Origin: CAIWHR01 sp963709525
Lineage (GTDB): Bacteria > Pseudomonadota > Gammaproteobacteria > Burkholderiales > Casimicrobiaceae
Direction: 5' to 3'
Assembly (NCBI GenBank): GCA_963709525.1
Contig: CAVPXB010000015.1
Span: forward strand, 375,495-439,494
DNA length: 64,000 nucleotides
Position numbers and translations under genes: made by a program. Under the pieces are notes generated by a model that was not told the DNA's origin, ran no database searches, and was given only the letters and a program-made list of their open reading frames with translations. Each line of letters begins with the position of its first letter. The first letter of the stretch is position 1. Of this stretch, positions 1 through 10,814 are shown one piece after another.

Positions 1-188
1 CCCCGGGCGCGACCGCGCCACCGCCAGGCGCCGCCTTGCCCGGCAACTACCCCCCGCCCGGGACGCCCGCGCCGATGGGCATCGACGGCGGGACGCGCGG
101 GCGCGTCGTGCCGGCCCCGGTCAATCCGCCGCCCGCGTATCCGCCGGCGGGCACGCCACCCCCAGGCACGCTGCCGCCTTCGTCCTGA
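1..188 (+). CDS. C-terminal end of a proline-rich protein (partial)
   Basis: An open frame enters from the left edge (first full codon at base 3) and ends at TGA 186-188. The visible 61 residues are rich in Pro, Gly and Ala with repeated PPP and PPG groups, as in a disordered tail of an envelope protein or lipoprotein. No catalytic motif is visible and the family cannot be named from this piece. It converges on prfC with only 10 bases between the stops. Confidence 0.5.
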   Translation, partial: PGATAPPPGAALPGNYPPPGTPAPMGIDGGTRGRVVPAPVNPPPAYPPAGTPPPGTLPPSS

Positions 189-198
189 GCGCCTGCGG

Positions 199-1815
<1,617 letters not shown>

Positions 1816-1988
1816 GAGTTCTGCAGCACCGCCCGCGAGGTCGCTTTTCGACGGCCAGGGCAAAAAATGAAAAACCGCCGGCCAGGAGCGGCGGGCGGCA
1901 GGGCAGGGTGAATTATACCGCGCCCGTTTTGGCCGCGACCTCGTCCGCGCGGCACGGTATCCCGCGACCGGCGCTGGTCGCACGCGAA

Positions 1989-2186
1989 TCAGGGCTTGTC
2001 GCCGACTTCCCCGCGTTTGGCGGCGGCATCCAACACCGTCTGCTCGACCGCCTTGGCCTTGTCGCGGGCTTCGCGCTGGGTCTTGGCGAAATCGAGACCC
2101 TTTTCGTCTTTCGCCGGGCAGGCGGCGAGCCCGACCGCCGACAGCCCCAGCAGGGCGAGAACAACCACACGCGGCAGCCTGGTCAT
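1989..2186 (-). CDS. Small predicted lipoprotein
   Basis: A 65-residue product with a short basic N-terminus, a hydrophobic core and a lipobox LAAC that puts the acylated cysteine at residue 23. The mature part is a short charged helix rich in Lys, Ala and Glu. It should be exported by Sec and lipidated. The family is not recognised. ATG 2186 is preferred over an upstream in-frame ATG because it places the signal peptide at the N-terminus. It is divergent from gshB. Confidence 0.6.
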   Translation of the reverse strand: MTRLPRVVVLALLGLSAVGLAACPAKDEKGLDFAKTQREARDKAKAVEQTVLDAAAKRGEVGDKP

Positions 2187-2302
2187 CGGGAACGCTCCGT
2201 CTTCGTCAGCCGGCACGGCGGTGCCGACCGGCGCGAGTTCATTTCCACCGCCACCGACGCTCGATGGGGCGAGCGATTTGATAGGATGGCAGTCCCGCCT
2301 CT

Positions 2303-3256
2303 ATGAAGTCTGCCATGGATTTCGCGTTCATTCTCGACCCTCTGCCCGAACTCAAGGCCTACAAGGATTCCAGCGTGGCCATGATGCGCTCGCTCGCGGC
2401 GCGCGGCCATGCGGTCTGCGCGTTGCAGCCGGCAGACCTCGCCTGGGAAGCCGGAACGGTCCGCGCGCGCGTCGCGCCGCTGACGCTCACGACCGACGAT
2501 CACGATTGGTATCAGGCCGGTCCCGCCGAAGATCGTCCGCTGGCGAGTTTCGCCGCCGTGCTGCAGCGCAAGGATCCGCCCTTCGACATGGAGTACGTCT
2601 ACGCGACGTATCTGCTCGAACTGGCCGAGCGCGAGGGGGCGCGGGTTTTCAATCGCCCCCGCGCGATTCGCGACCACAACGAAAAAATGGCGATCGCCCG
2701 CTTCACCGATTTCGTCGCGCCGACGCTGGTGACGCGCGACGCCGAGCGCATCAATGCCTTCATCGACGCGCATCGCGACACGATCCTGAAGCCGCTCGAC
2801 GGCATGGGCGGCGCCTCGGTGTTTCGCGTGCGTGACACGGACCCCAACCGCAACGTGATCATCGAGACGCTGTCGCAGCACGGCGCGCGCACGGTGATGG
2901 CGCAGCGCTATCTGCCGGAGATCGCCGATGGCGACAAGCGGGTGTTGCTGATCGCGGGCGAAGCGGTGCCGTACGCGCTCGCCCGCATCCCGAAGCCCGG
3001 CGAGACGCGCGGCAACCTCGCTGCCGGCGGGCGCGGCGAAGCGCGGCCGCTGACCGCGCGCGAGCGCGAAATCGCCGCGGCAGTGGGCCCGAAACTATGG
3101 GCCGAGGGCCTGCTCGTCGTCGGGCTCGACGTGATCGGCGCGTGCCTCACCGAGGTCAACGTGACGAGTCCGACGTGCTTTGTGGAGATCACCGAGCAGA
3201 CCGGATTCGACGTGGCGGACATGTTCGCCGATGCCCTGCTTCGCGCCTGTGCCTGA
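2303..3256 (+). CDS. gshB: Glutathione synthetase
   Basis: This ATP-grasp ligase joins gamma-glutamylcysteine and glycine to form glutathione in the cytoplasm. The 317-residue length matches the proteobacterial enzyme (about 316). Visible signatures are the N-terminal FILDPL segment, the glycine-rich ATP-binding stretch LKPLDGMGGASVFR, and the C-terminal EVNVTSPT with its metal-binding Glu and Asn. ATG 2303 has a loose AGGATGG some 13 bases upstream; ATG 2315 is an alternative that removes four residues. It is followed by the PTS relay genes in the same direction, an arrangement common in betaproteobacteria. Confidence 0.95.
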   Translation: MKSAMDFAFILDPLPELKAYKDSSVAMMRSLAARGHAVCALQPADLAWEAGTVRARVAPLTLTTDDHDWYQAGPAEDRPLASFAAVLQRKDPPFDMEYVYATYLLELAEREGARVFNRPRAIRDHNEKMAIARFTDFVAPTLVTRDAERINAFIDAHRDTILKPLDGMGGASVFRVRDTDPNRNVIIETLSQHGARTVMAQRYLPEIADGDKRVLLIAGEAVPYALARIPKPGETRGNLAAGGRGEARPLTAREREIAAAVGPKLWAEGLLVVGLDVIGACLTEVNVTSPTCFVEITEQTGFDVADMFADALLRACA

Positions 3257-3348
3257 AGCCTCCGAAACCGGAGGGCGTGCGTGCTAACATTCGCCGAATC
3301 AATGGCTTCGCACGACGTCGCGAAGCGGCAGCCATCGCGGAAAGCGCC

Positions 3349-3762
3349 TTGATCGGCATTCTCATCATCGCCCACGACAGTCTCGGCGACAGCCTGCTGC
3401 GCGCCGTCACGCACGTACTCGGCACGCGGCCGCCGCAGTTCGAAGTGCTGTCGGTCGCGGCCACCGACGACCCGTTGCAGCTGCTCCCGGCCGCGCGCGA
3501 GCAGGTGGCGCGCCTCGACACCGGCAAGGGAGTCCTCATCTTCTCGGACATCTACGGCGCCACCCCGTGCAATCTCGCCTGCAAGCTCCTGCAATCGGGC
3601 CGCGTCGAAGGCCTCGCGGGCGTCAACCTGCCGATGCTCGTGCGTGCGTTCACCTATCGCAACAAGGGCATGGAGACGATGGTCAGGAAAGCCGTTTCGG
3701 GCGGTTGCGATGGCGTGCGGCATATCGAAGTGGATCCCGTCCATGCAACAGCGCGACGTTGA
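3349..3762 (+). CDS. PTS EIIA component, mannose/fructose family
   Basis: A 137-residue cytoplasmic phosphocarrier of the mannose-type EIIA family. The phosphorylated His should be His9 in the N-terminal IIAHDSLGDSLL, and the GVLIFSDIYGATPCN segment is typical. The start is TTG 3349, because homology begins directly at LIGILIIAHD and the longer frame upstream has no family resemblance. Its last 20 bases overlap the start of ptsH, so translation is probably coupled. No EIIB, EIIC or EIID permease is adjacent, so I infer a regulatory role, as for the permease-free phosphotransferase chains of many betaproteobacteria. Confidence 0.9.
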   Translation: MIGILIIAHDSLGDSLLRAVTHVLGTRPPQFEVLSVAATDDPLQLLPAAREQVARLDTGKGVLIFSDIYGATPCNLACKLLQSGRVEGLAGVNLPMLVRAFTYRNKGMETMVRKAVSGGCDGVRHIEVDPVHATARR

Positions 3763-4012
3763 GATCATCAACAAGCTGGGTCTGCATGCCCGCGCGTCGG
3801 CGAAGCTCACGCAGCTTGCCGCCAAATACCAGTGCGACGTCTTCATGTCGCGGTCGGCGCGCAAGGTCAACGCCAAGAGCATCATGGGCGTGATGATGCT
3901 GGCGGCGGGAAAGGGTGCTCGCGTGATCCTCGAGACCGACGGTCCGGACGAGGTCGAAGCCATGGCTGCGCTGATCGCCCTGATCGGCGATTGCTTCGGC
4001 GAGGGCGGCTGA
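3743..4012 (+). CDS. ptsH: HPr phosphocarrier protein
   Basis: An 89-residue HPr that carries phosphate from Enzyme I to EIIA. The phosphorylated His15 lies in GLHARASAKL, and Ser46 in NAKSIMGVMML matches the regulatory serine site of HPr proteins. ATG 3743 lies inside the end of the EIIA gene. Enzyme I starts 23 bases downstream on the same strand. Conservation of the Ser46 region leaves open control by an HPr kinase, but no kinase gene is in the window. Confidence 0.95.
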   Translation: MQQRDVEIINKLGLHARASAKLTQLAAKYQCDVFMSRSARKVNAKSIMGVMMLAAGKGARVILETDGPDEVEAMAALIALIGDCFGEGG

Positions 4013-4035
4013 CCGCCGCGCCCGCGCTCCGATCG

Positions 4036-5772
4036 ATGGCCAGCTTCGCATTGCACGGCATCGGCGTCTCCGCTGGCATCGCCATCGGCCGCGCACAGCT
4101 CGTTTCGCACGCGACGCTGGAGGTCGCGCACTATGCGATCCCCGGTGGCAGGCTGGACGCCGAAGTGGAGCGCTTCAGCCGCGGCGTCGACGAGGTCAGG
4201 AGGGAGCTCGAGGCGCTGCATCTGTCGATGACCCGCGGTGATGCGCCGGCGGAGTTCGGCGCGTTTCTCGACGTGCACCGGATGATCCTCGACGATCCCA
4301 CGCTGTCGGAGCTGCCGAAGAAGATCATCGTCGAGCAGCGCTGCAATGCCGAATGGGCGCTGACACAGCAGATGAACGTGCTGGTCGAGCAGTTCGACGA
4401 GATCGAGGATCCTTATCTGCGCGAGCGCAAGGCCGACGTCGTCCAGGTGGTCGAGCGCATCCTGAAACGCCTGATGGGCAAGCCGGGCGTCGTGGCGGCC
4501 AGCGCCGCGGAACACCAGACGATCCTCGTCGCGCACGATCTATCGCCGGCCGACGTCATCCAGTTCAAGCAGCATCGGTTCGGTGCCTTCCTGACCGATC
4601 TCGGCGGGGTGACCTCGCACACCGCGATCGTGGCCCGCAGCCTCGCGGTGCCCGCGGTGGTGGCCACGCACAATGCGCGGCAGCTCATTCGCGAGAACGA
4701 GCTCCTGATCGTCGACGGGACCAACCACGTCGTCATCGTCAATCCCGACAAGTCGGTGCTCGCCGAGTACCGGCTGAAGCAGAGCGAGCTCGAGCTCGAC
4801 CGGGCGAAGCTCCGGCGCCTCAGGACCAAGCCGGCGAGGACCATCGACGGCGAACACATCGAACTGCACGCCAATATCGAGTTGCCCGAGGACATCCTGC
4901 AGGCGCTGGAGAACGGCGCCACCGGCATCGGCCTTTTTCGCTCCGAATTCCTGTTCCTGAATCGCGAGAGTTTGCCGACCGAGGACGAGCAGTTCGCGGC
5001 CTACCGGGCGGTGGCAGAGGGCATGGCCGGCCTGCCGGTGACCATACGCACCTTCGACCTGGGCGCCGACAAGGACAAGACGGGACTGGGCGGACTGGTG
5101 CGGGTGGCGCCCAACCCGGCGCTGGGCTTGCGCGCCATCCGGTTCTGCCTCGCCGAGCCCAGGCTGTTCCAGACCCAGCTGCGCGCCATCCTGCGCGCGT
5201 CGCACTACGGCAACGTGCGCATCCTCGTGCCGATGCTCGCCTCGTCGTCCGAGATCGACCAGACGCTGGCGATGATCGAGCAGGCGAAGGACACGCTGCG
5301 CGAGCAGGGCGTCCCCTTCGATTCGGGCGTCGAGGTCGGCGGCATGCTGGAAATTCCCGCGGCCGTGCTGGCAATGGACTCGTTCCTCGAAAAGCTCGAT
5401 TTCCTGTCCATCGGCACCAACGACCTCATCCAGTACACGCTGGCCATCGACCGTTCCGACGACGCGGTATCGCACCTCTACGATCCGCTGCACCCGGCGG
5501 TGCTGCGACTGCTGACGCTCGCCATCGGTGGCGCCAACAAGGCGGGCGTGCCGATCGCCGTTTGCGGCGAGATGGCAGGGGAGCAGCAGCTGACCCGCTT
5601 GCTGCTGGGGATGGGGTTGCGCATTTTCTCGATGCACCCGGCGCACCTCCTGTCGATCAAGCAGCGGGTGCTGACCAGCGAAGTCGGTGTCCTGCGGCCG
5701 GTGGTCGAGCGGATGCGGCGCACCGGCGACCCGGCAAAGCTCGTCGCGCTGCTCGACAAGTTGAACGGCTAA
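4036..5772 (+). CDS. ptsI: PTS Enzyme I (phosphoenolpyruvate-protein phosphotransferase)
   Basis: A 578-residue cytoplasmic enzyme that takes phosphate from PEP and passes it to HPr. The N-terminal HPr-binding domain is followed by the phosphohistidine swivel domain with His195 in GGVTSHTAIVARS, then the PEP-binding barrel with GIGLFRSEFLF and the C-terminal SIGTNDLIQYTLA and VCGEMAG segments. Length matches the family (about 575). ATG 4036 is chosen because homology starts at FALHGIGVSAGIAIG. With EIIA and HPr it completes a phosphate relay with no sugar transporter nearby. Confidence 0.95.
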   Translation: MASFALHGIGVSAGIAIGRAQLVSHATLEVAHYAIPGGRLDAEVERFSRGVDEVRRELEALHLSMTRGDAPAEFGAFLDVHRMILDDPTLSELPKKIIVEQRCNAEWALTQQMNVLVEQFDEIEDPYLRERKADVVQVVERILKRLMGKPGVVAASAAEHQTILVAHDLSPADVIQFKQHRFGAFLTDLGGVTSHTAIVARSLAVPAVVATHNARQLIRENELLIVDGTNHVVIVNPDKSVLAEYRLKQSELELDRAKLRRLRTKPARTIDGEHIELHANIELPEDILQALENGATGIGLFRSEFLFLNRESLPTEDEQFAAYRAVAEGMAGLPVTIRTFDLGADKDKTGLGGLVRVAPNPALGLRAIRFCLAEPRLFQTQLRAILRASHYGNVRILVPMLASSSEIDQTLAMIEQAKDTLREQGVPFDSGVEVGGMLEIPAAVLAMDSFLEKLDFLSIGTNDLIQYTLAIDRSDDAVSHLYDPLHPAVLRLLTLAIGGANKAGVPIAVCGEMAGEQQLTRLLLGMGLRIFSMHPAHLLSIKQRVLTSEVGVLRPVVERMRRTGDPAKLVALLDKLNG

Positions 5773-5858
5773 GATGAAACGGCCCCCACGCTCGCTTAGC
5801 TCGCTGCCCCCCGAGGGGGAGCAGTCAGTACCCTTCGGACGGCCGGGCGGGTACTGAC
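5773..5858 (+). repeat. REP-like intergenic palindromic element
   Basis: The whole ptsI-metX gap is a GC-rich palindromic sequence of the kind scattered through Burkholderiales and Rhodocyclales genomes. It contains a CCCCCCGAGGGGG hairpin and a second, longer hairpin with arms 5824-5833 and 5849-5858 (GTCAGTACCC and GGGTACTGAC). The second arm ends at the base before the metX ATG, so there is no free Shine-Dalgarno region. Confidence 0.6.
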
Positions 5859-7041
5859 ATGCCCTCGTTTTCAGCGACCACCGGGGGCGACGCCGGCGCT
5901 TCGGCCAAGGTCCTTTCGGTCGGTGCTGTCGTCGCGCAGCGGGCGTGTTTCGACGCTCCGTTGCCGCTGGCCTGCGGCCGAGCGCTGCCCGCGTACGAGC
6001 TTGCCTTCGAGACCTACGGCAGGCTCAACGCCGAGCGCAGCAACGCGGTGCTCGTCTGCCACGCGCTCAACGCGTCGCATCACGTGGCCGGCCATTACGC
6101 GGGGGATCCCGACAACATCGGGTGGTGGGACAACATGGTCGGGCCGGGCAAGCCGCTCGACACCGATCGCTTCTTCGTCGTCGGCGTCAACAATCTGGGC
6201 AGCTGCTTCGGCTCGACCGGACCGGCGTCGCTCAATCCGGCCACCGGCAAGGCATGGGGCGCCGATTTTCCGCTGGTGACCGTCGAGGATTGGGTCGATG
6301 CGCAGGCGCGGCTTGCCGACCGGCTGGGGATCGACAGTTTCGCCGCAGTGATGGGCGGCAGCCTGGGCGGCATGCAGGCGCTGTGCTGGGCGATCCGCTA
6401 TCCGGCGCGCATCCGCCACGCGCTGGTGATCGCTGCCGCGCCCAATCTCTCGGCGCAGAACATCGCCTTCAACGAAGTGGCCCGGCAGGCGATCCTCACC
6501 GATCCGGATTTCCACGACGGGCACTTCGACGCCCAGGGCACCAAGCCGCGGCGCGGCCTGCGTGTGGCGCGAATGATCGGCCATATCACGTATCTGTCGG
6601 ACGAGCAGATGGAGGAAAAATTCGGCCGCGAGTTGCGCGAGGGCCTCAAGTTCTCGTTCGCGCCCGAGTTCCAGATCGAGTCCTACCTTCGCCACCAGGG
6701 CGAGAAATTCGCCGAGTACTACGACGCCAACACCTATCTGCGCATCACCAAGGCGCTCGACTACTTCGATCCGGCGCTGGCCACCGGTGGCGACCTGCAA
6801 GCGGGCGCTGGCGCCGGCACGCTGCCGCTTCCTGGTCATCGCTTTCACCACCGACTGGCGCTTTTCGCCCGCCCGCTCGCGCGAGATCGTCAAGGCGCTG
6901 GTCGACAACGATCGCGCGGTCGCCTACGCCGAGATCGTCGCGCCGCACGGCCACGACGCGTTCCTGCTCGACAACGCGCAATACCTGGCGGTGGTCGGCG
7001 CGTATTTCGATCGCATCGCGGCGCAAATGGGGCCGGCATGA
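5859..7041 (+). CDS. metX: Homoserine O-acyltransferase MetX, with an apparent one-base frameshift
   Basis: An alpha/beta-hydrolase-fold acyltransferase that activates homoserine for methionine synthesis. The nucleophile elbow GGSLGGMQAL and the family signature NNLGSCFGSTGP are clear. After about residue 315 the frame loses family resemblance and would run on into metW. The expected C-terminus, including CRFLVIAFTTDWRFSP and the catalytic His in HGHDAFLLD, is in the +1 frame from about 6806 to TGA 7039-7041. One extra G in the GGG at 6803-6805 explains this. The stop overlaps the metW ATG by four bases (ATGA). It is either a sequencing error or a true null allele. Confidence 0.88.
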
Positions 7042-7655
7042 GCGATGCGTATCAGCCCTCGGCCGCCGCGACGGCGGGCCGTGCCGACTTCGCCATCATC
7101 GCGCCGTGGATCACGCGCGGCGCGCGGGTGCTCGACCTGGGCTGCGGCGACGGCAGTCTGCTCGCCTGGCTCGAGCGGGAACGCGAGGCCACCGGTTACG
7201 GCATCGAGATCGATGACGCGGGCGTGCTCGCCTGCGTGAAGAACGGCATCAATGTGCTGCAGAGCGATCTCGAATCGGGCCTCGCCGGTTTCGCCGACGC
7301 GTCGTTCGATTGCGTGATCCTGTCGCAGACGCTGCAGGCGATGCGGCACACCGAGGGGATCGTGACGGAGATGCTGCGGGTCGGCCGCGACGCCATCGTC
7401 ACCTTTCCCAATTTCGGGCATTGGACGCATCGGACGCAGATCCTGCGCGGACGAATGCCGGTGTCGAAGTCGCTGCCCTACCAGTGGTACGACACGCCGA
7501 ACATCCACCTTTGCACCGTCGCCGATTTCGACGTCTTTCTCGCTGTCCGCGGTTGCGTGGTCGAGAACCGCGTCGTGCTCGCCGGGGGGCGCGCGGTGTC
7601 GCTGCTGCCCAACCTGCGCGGGGAGCTCGCCATCTACCGCTTTCGTCGCGCCTGA
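7038..7655 (+). CDS. metW: Methionine biosynthesis protein MetW
   Basis: A 205-residue SAM-methyltransferase-fold protein that partners MetX in many proteobacteria. The nucleotide-binding motif VLDLGCGDGSLLAWL lies near residue 30, followed by the acidic GYGIEIDD strand end and the VTFPNFGHW and SKSLPYQWYDTPN motifs typical of MetW. ATG 7038 overlaps the metX stop, so the pair is probably translationally coupled. It converges on the mechanosensitive channel gene; a 10-bp palindrome ACTGATCAGT (7656-7665) sits between the two stop codons. Confidence 0.95.
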   Translation: MSDAYQPSAAATAGRADFAIIAPWITRGARVLDLGCGDGSLLAWLEREREATGYGIEIDDAGVLACVKNGINVLQSDLESGLAGFADASFDCVILSQTLQAMRHTEGIVTEMLRVGRDAIVTFPNFGHWTHRTQILRGRMPVSKSLPYQWYDTPNIHLCTVADFDVFLAVRGCVVENRVVLAGGRAVSLLPNLRGELAIYRFRRA

Positions 7656-7660
7656 ACTGA

Positions 7661-9301
7661 TCAGTTATCGGGCACCGCCGGCTTCCGGGCGGGCGCCGCG
7701 TACCACTGCTCCGGTGGAACGACGACCGCGCCTCCGGTCGGCTGCAGGACGAAGTGCGGCGACAGGATCTGCACGCCGTGCTCGTTGAACACGTCCTGGA
7801 TGTTCTGGTGCAGCGCCGACAGGATCGGAACCCGCTCGCCCGGCCGGTCGGTGTTTGCAAGCAACTCGTACTCGACGTAGAAGTCGGACAGCGCGCGCTG
7901 GTAGACGATCGGCGCGGGCTGCCGCCGCAGGCCCGGCGTCCGTTCGGCGGCGAGCGCCAGCATCGCGTGCACCTGCCGCCACGGCGCGTCGTAGCCGATC
8001 GTCACCTTGGTCGACAGCATCGTCCCGTGCGTGCCCGCGAGCTTCGAATAGTTTCGGATCCGGGTGGCGGTCAGTACCGAATTCGGGATCGTGATCTCCT
8101 CGTTGCGCATCGTGACGACCTTCGTCGCCAGCACGCCGACCTCCGTGACGACGCCTTCGACGTCGTCCACCACGACGAAGTCGCCCCGGCGCAGCGCCCG
8201 CGAGTAGACCAGCACCAGCCCGCCCATCATCTGATTGATGAGCCCGGTGGACCCCAGCGACACCATCACGCCGACCAGCACCGACAGGCCCTTGAAGGCC
8301 TCGCTGCCGGAGCCGGGAATGAACGGATAGGCAACGGCGACCGCGAATACCCAGACCAGGAACGTGACGATGCGGCGCGTCGCCGGCACCGTCTCGGGGT
8401 GAATGAAGCTGACGCTGGTACGCCCGCTCTGCACGCTGGCGAAGAACCGCCCGATGACCTCGACGACAGCGCCCGTCATGAACAGGATGACCGCGATGGT
8501 CGCGATGCTGGGGGCCGCGCCGACGGTGCTGGCGACAAGACCGCTGCCAAGCATGCCGACGAAGCGGACAAGCTCGTGGCCGAGCGGCCGCGTCAACGGA
8601 AAGTTCTCGAACGCATAGATGAGCCAAGCGTAGCCCAGGATCAGCACCAGCGCAGTGCCGAGCAGCCTCAGCATCTTGGTCAGCAGCACGAACACGTACT
8701 GGCGCCATTGTGGCGCGCCGGCCGAAGTGGCCGCGGCCAGCGCGTCCTGGCGCCGCGTGAGCCAGACGCGAAGCACCCGTCCGACGCGACGGAGCGTCCA
8801 GAGGATCGCGCCGAAGAGCGCAGTGGCGACGGCCGCGTGCAGCAGCCCGTCCAGCAGGACCGGCCACCGGAGCGTGTCGCGCTTCGCCGCGAGCGCTTCG
8901 GCGAGCCGCGCCCGCGCGTCCTCGGCCACCAGGGCGAGCGTTGCCTTGTCCTCGGGATCGAGGTCCGCGGTCACGAGCGTGAACATGCGGTTGTCGCCGA
9001 CGTAGATCGAGACGCCGGAAAGTTCGCCGACCTTCACATCGAACGCCTTGACCGGCTGGTCCAGATCGGCGCCGTCGAGCGCCGCGATCCGTGCGCGCGT
9101 GCGTTCCGCCCGTACCGCCGGGTCGTACCCCAGCAGCGTCGCCCGGAATACCGTGATGTCGCGATTGGCGACCGTCAGCGTCGCTTCGATCGGCTTGGCG
9201 TCGGCAGCGGCGCCGGGGCTCGGGGTCGCGGCGACCGCCGGCGCCAGCGGCAGCGCGGCCAGAAGCAGCAGGAAGGCTATGCGAAGAATGGCGAACGACA
9301 T
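7661..9301 (-). CDS. Mechanosensitive ion channel, MscS family, with periplasmic N-terminal domain
   Basis: A 546-residue inner-membrane protein that should open under membrane tension. ATG 9301 begins a Sec signal (MSFAILRIAFLLLLAALPLAPAVA region), then comes a periplasmic domain of about 110 residues and several membrane helices from about residue 140. The conserved MscS pore and beta-domain region contains GLINQMMGGLVLVYSRALRRGD, followed by VEGVVTEVG and ITIPNSVL. The frame is open a further 81 codons upstream but without a signal peptide at its start, so the internal ATG is preferred. It stands alone; two genes downstream on the other strand converge on it. Confidence 0.9.
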   Translation of the reverse strand: MSFAILRIAFLLLLAALPLAPAVAATPSPGAAADAKPIEATLTVANRDITVFRATLLGYDPAVRAERTRARIAALDGADLDQPVKAFDVKVGELSGVSIYVGDNRMFTLVTADLDPEDKATLALVAEDARARLAEALAAKRDTLRWPVLLDGLLHAAVATALFGAILWTLRRVGRVLRVWLTRRQDALAAATSAGAPQWRQYVFVLLTKMLRLLGTALVLILGYAWLIYAFENFPLTRPLGHELVRFVGMLGSGLVASTVGAAPSIATIAVILFMTGAVVEVIGRFFASVQSGRTSVSFIHPETVPATRRIVTFLVWVFAVAVAYPFIPGSGSEAFKGLSVLVGVMVSLGSTGLINQMMGGLVLVYSRALRRGDFVVVDDVEGVVTEVGVLATKVVTMRNEEITIPNSVLTATRIRNYSKLAGTHGTMLSTKVTIGYDAPWRQVHAMLALAAERTPGLRRQPAPIVYQRALSDFYVEYELLANTDRPGERVPILSALHQNIQDVFNEHGVQILSPHFVLQPTGGAVVVPPEQWYAAPARKPAVPDN

Positions 9302-9868
9302 GTCGGAACTCTCGCTCAAGGTCGGTAGGCGCGCCTGGCGAGCCCTTAGCCGCGGGATCATCGTGGTGGCCTGCTTCGAGGTCGGCGAAAGTTCGGGCGG
9401 CGGAAGTCCCCGGGCGGTACGTGCCACGCTGCTCACGGCGCTCGCGGCGCCGTCGGCGACAACGACCAGGTATTTCAATCGCGCGATTGTGGTCGGGTCG
9501 GTAGTGCGGGTCAAGCGTCGAGTTCCGGCGGCAACGGGCCGCACCGTGCCCTTGTCGTTGCACTTTCGCGGGCGCCGACACCAGGTTTGCCGCGCGCGAT
9601 AACGGACGGCGGCCCAAAGTGGGGGGTCGCGGCAGGCGAGCTGCGCGAATGAGGCAGGCGGTGGTTATCGAGACATTCACCTCGGATTGGACGCCTGCAA
9701 GACAAGCAAGGATCACACCCGCCCGGGCCCGCCGCTGTCAACCCCGCGCATCCACGATCGGATCGGGTGCCGATATCTGCGAAGCAGAGCACTAGCGCGG
9801 CGTAGCACAGGCGCGCGGACGTCGGCCGGGCGCGAGGTGAGGAGCCACCCGGCTATTGCAGAGGCTCC
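9302..9868. other. Non-coding stretch with repeat fragments
   Basis: No convincing coding frame is visible on either strand. The left part should hold the promoter of the mechanosensitive channel gene. Around 9690-9735 lies one copy of a degenerate repeat also seen near 28.1 and 34.3 kb, and at 9766-9795 lies a single mobile-element end. Confidence 0.6.
9766..9795 (+). repeat. Solitary mobile-element end (30 bp)
   Basis: The 30 bases from GGTGCCGATA to GCACTAG are identical to the right terminal repeat of the 166-bp element at 27300-27465. They contain a small hairpin, TCTGC-GAA-GCAGA, and end in CTAG. No matching left end lies within the previous few hundred bases, so this is a remnant of a larger element or of a deleted one. 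Confidence 0.7.
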
Positions 9869-10540
9869 CTACTGGCCCACGTGCTCGCGCAGGAATGCGA
9901 GCGTGCGCTCGCGCGCGAGCTTCGCGGCTGCGGCGTCGAAGGACGCCCGCTCGTCGCAATTGAAACCGTGCCCGGCCGCGTAGGTGAACACCTGCACCGA
10001 CGAATGCTCCGCCGCGAGCGCTTCCACGCCGTCAAGCGGAATATTCGGGTCGTGCTCGCCGAAGTGCCCCAGCACCGGGCAGTGCGGACGCTCGCCGACG
10101 GCATCGGGCATGCCGCCGCCGTAATAGGTGATCGCGCACGCGATTCCGCGTACGCGCGCGGCGGCGAACCACGCAATCAATCCGCCCCAGCAGTACCCGA
10201 CCACAGCGACCTTGCCGGCGGCGGCCGCCACACTCTTCGCCGCCTCCACGTCGAGCAGCGCCGCCGCGGTGTCCGCGTGGCCGCGCATCTCGCGTCCGCG
10301 GGCGATGTCGTCGGGCGTGTAGCCCCAGTCGACCCCTTTCTGGTAGCGATCGAAGAGCGCCGGCGCGACGACCAGATAGCCGTCCGCCGCGAAGCCATCG
10401 CAGACGCTACGGATATGGCGGTTCACGCCGAAGATCTCCTGGATGACCACGAGACCACCGCGACGCGGCTCGACCGGCTCCGCCCGATAGGCGGCGACCT
10501 TGGCTCCGTCCGCCGCCGTCAGTTCGATCCATGTGCCCAT
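9869..10540 (-). CDS. Dienelactone hydrolase family protein
   Basis: A 223-residue alpha/beta hydrolase probably acting on a lactone or ester in the cytoplasm. The triad of the family is visible: Cys117 in GYCWGG, Asp164 in GEHDPNIPL and His191 in AGHGFNC. The Glu of IQEIFGVN, which tunes the nucleophile in this family, is present too. ATG 10540 is preceded by a strong GGGGAGGGCAGGCG ribosome site; the longer frame upstream is not homologous. No aromatic-ring degradation genes are adjacent, so the substrate is unknown. Confidence 0.9.
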   Translation of the reverse strand: MGTWIELTAADGAKVAAYRAEPVEPRRGGLVVIQEIFGVNRHIRSVCDGFAADGYLVVAPALFDRYQKGVDWGYTPDDIARGREMRGHADTAAALLDVEAAKSVAAAAGKVAVVGYCWGGLIAWFAAARVRGIACAITYYGGGMPDAVGERPHCPVLGHFGEHDPNIPLDGVEALAAEHSSVQVFTYAAGHGFNCDERASFDAAAAKLARERTLAFLREHVGQ

Positions 10541-10814
10541 CGCCTGCCCTCCCCGTATGTTATCGGACGCATTATCGCATCCGGCGCCGGTACGCGAAAC
10601 CGCCACCCGAAGTGGGCGGCACGGGCGGCGGTTGAGTTGCTGGCGCCCAACTCAGCTCTGCACACTCGAATTGCTGCCTGCGTTCGCGTAGGCGATTTTG
10701 CGGTACCGTGGCAAGCTTGCGACTGCAACGCGCGCAGGGCACGCGTTCTGCACGAATTTGTAAGGGCCTGACCCGCAGCACAGGTTCGGGAACCCGATCA
10801 AGGAGGCGCACGCG

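Noticed and set aside
5859..7655. A single 598-residue MetX-MetW fusion protein
   Set aside because: The middle part between the two domains is Arg-rich nonsense, while the true MetX end and an ATGA overlap exist in the neighbouring frame.
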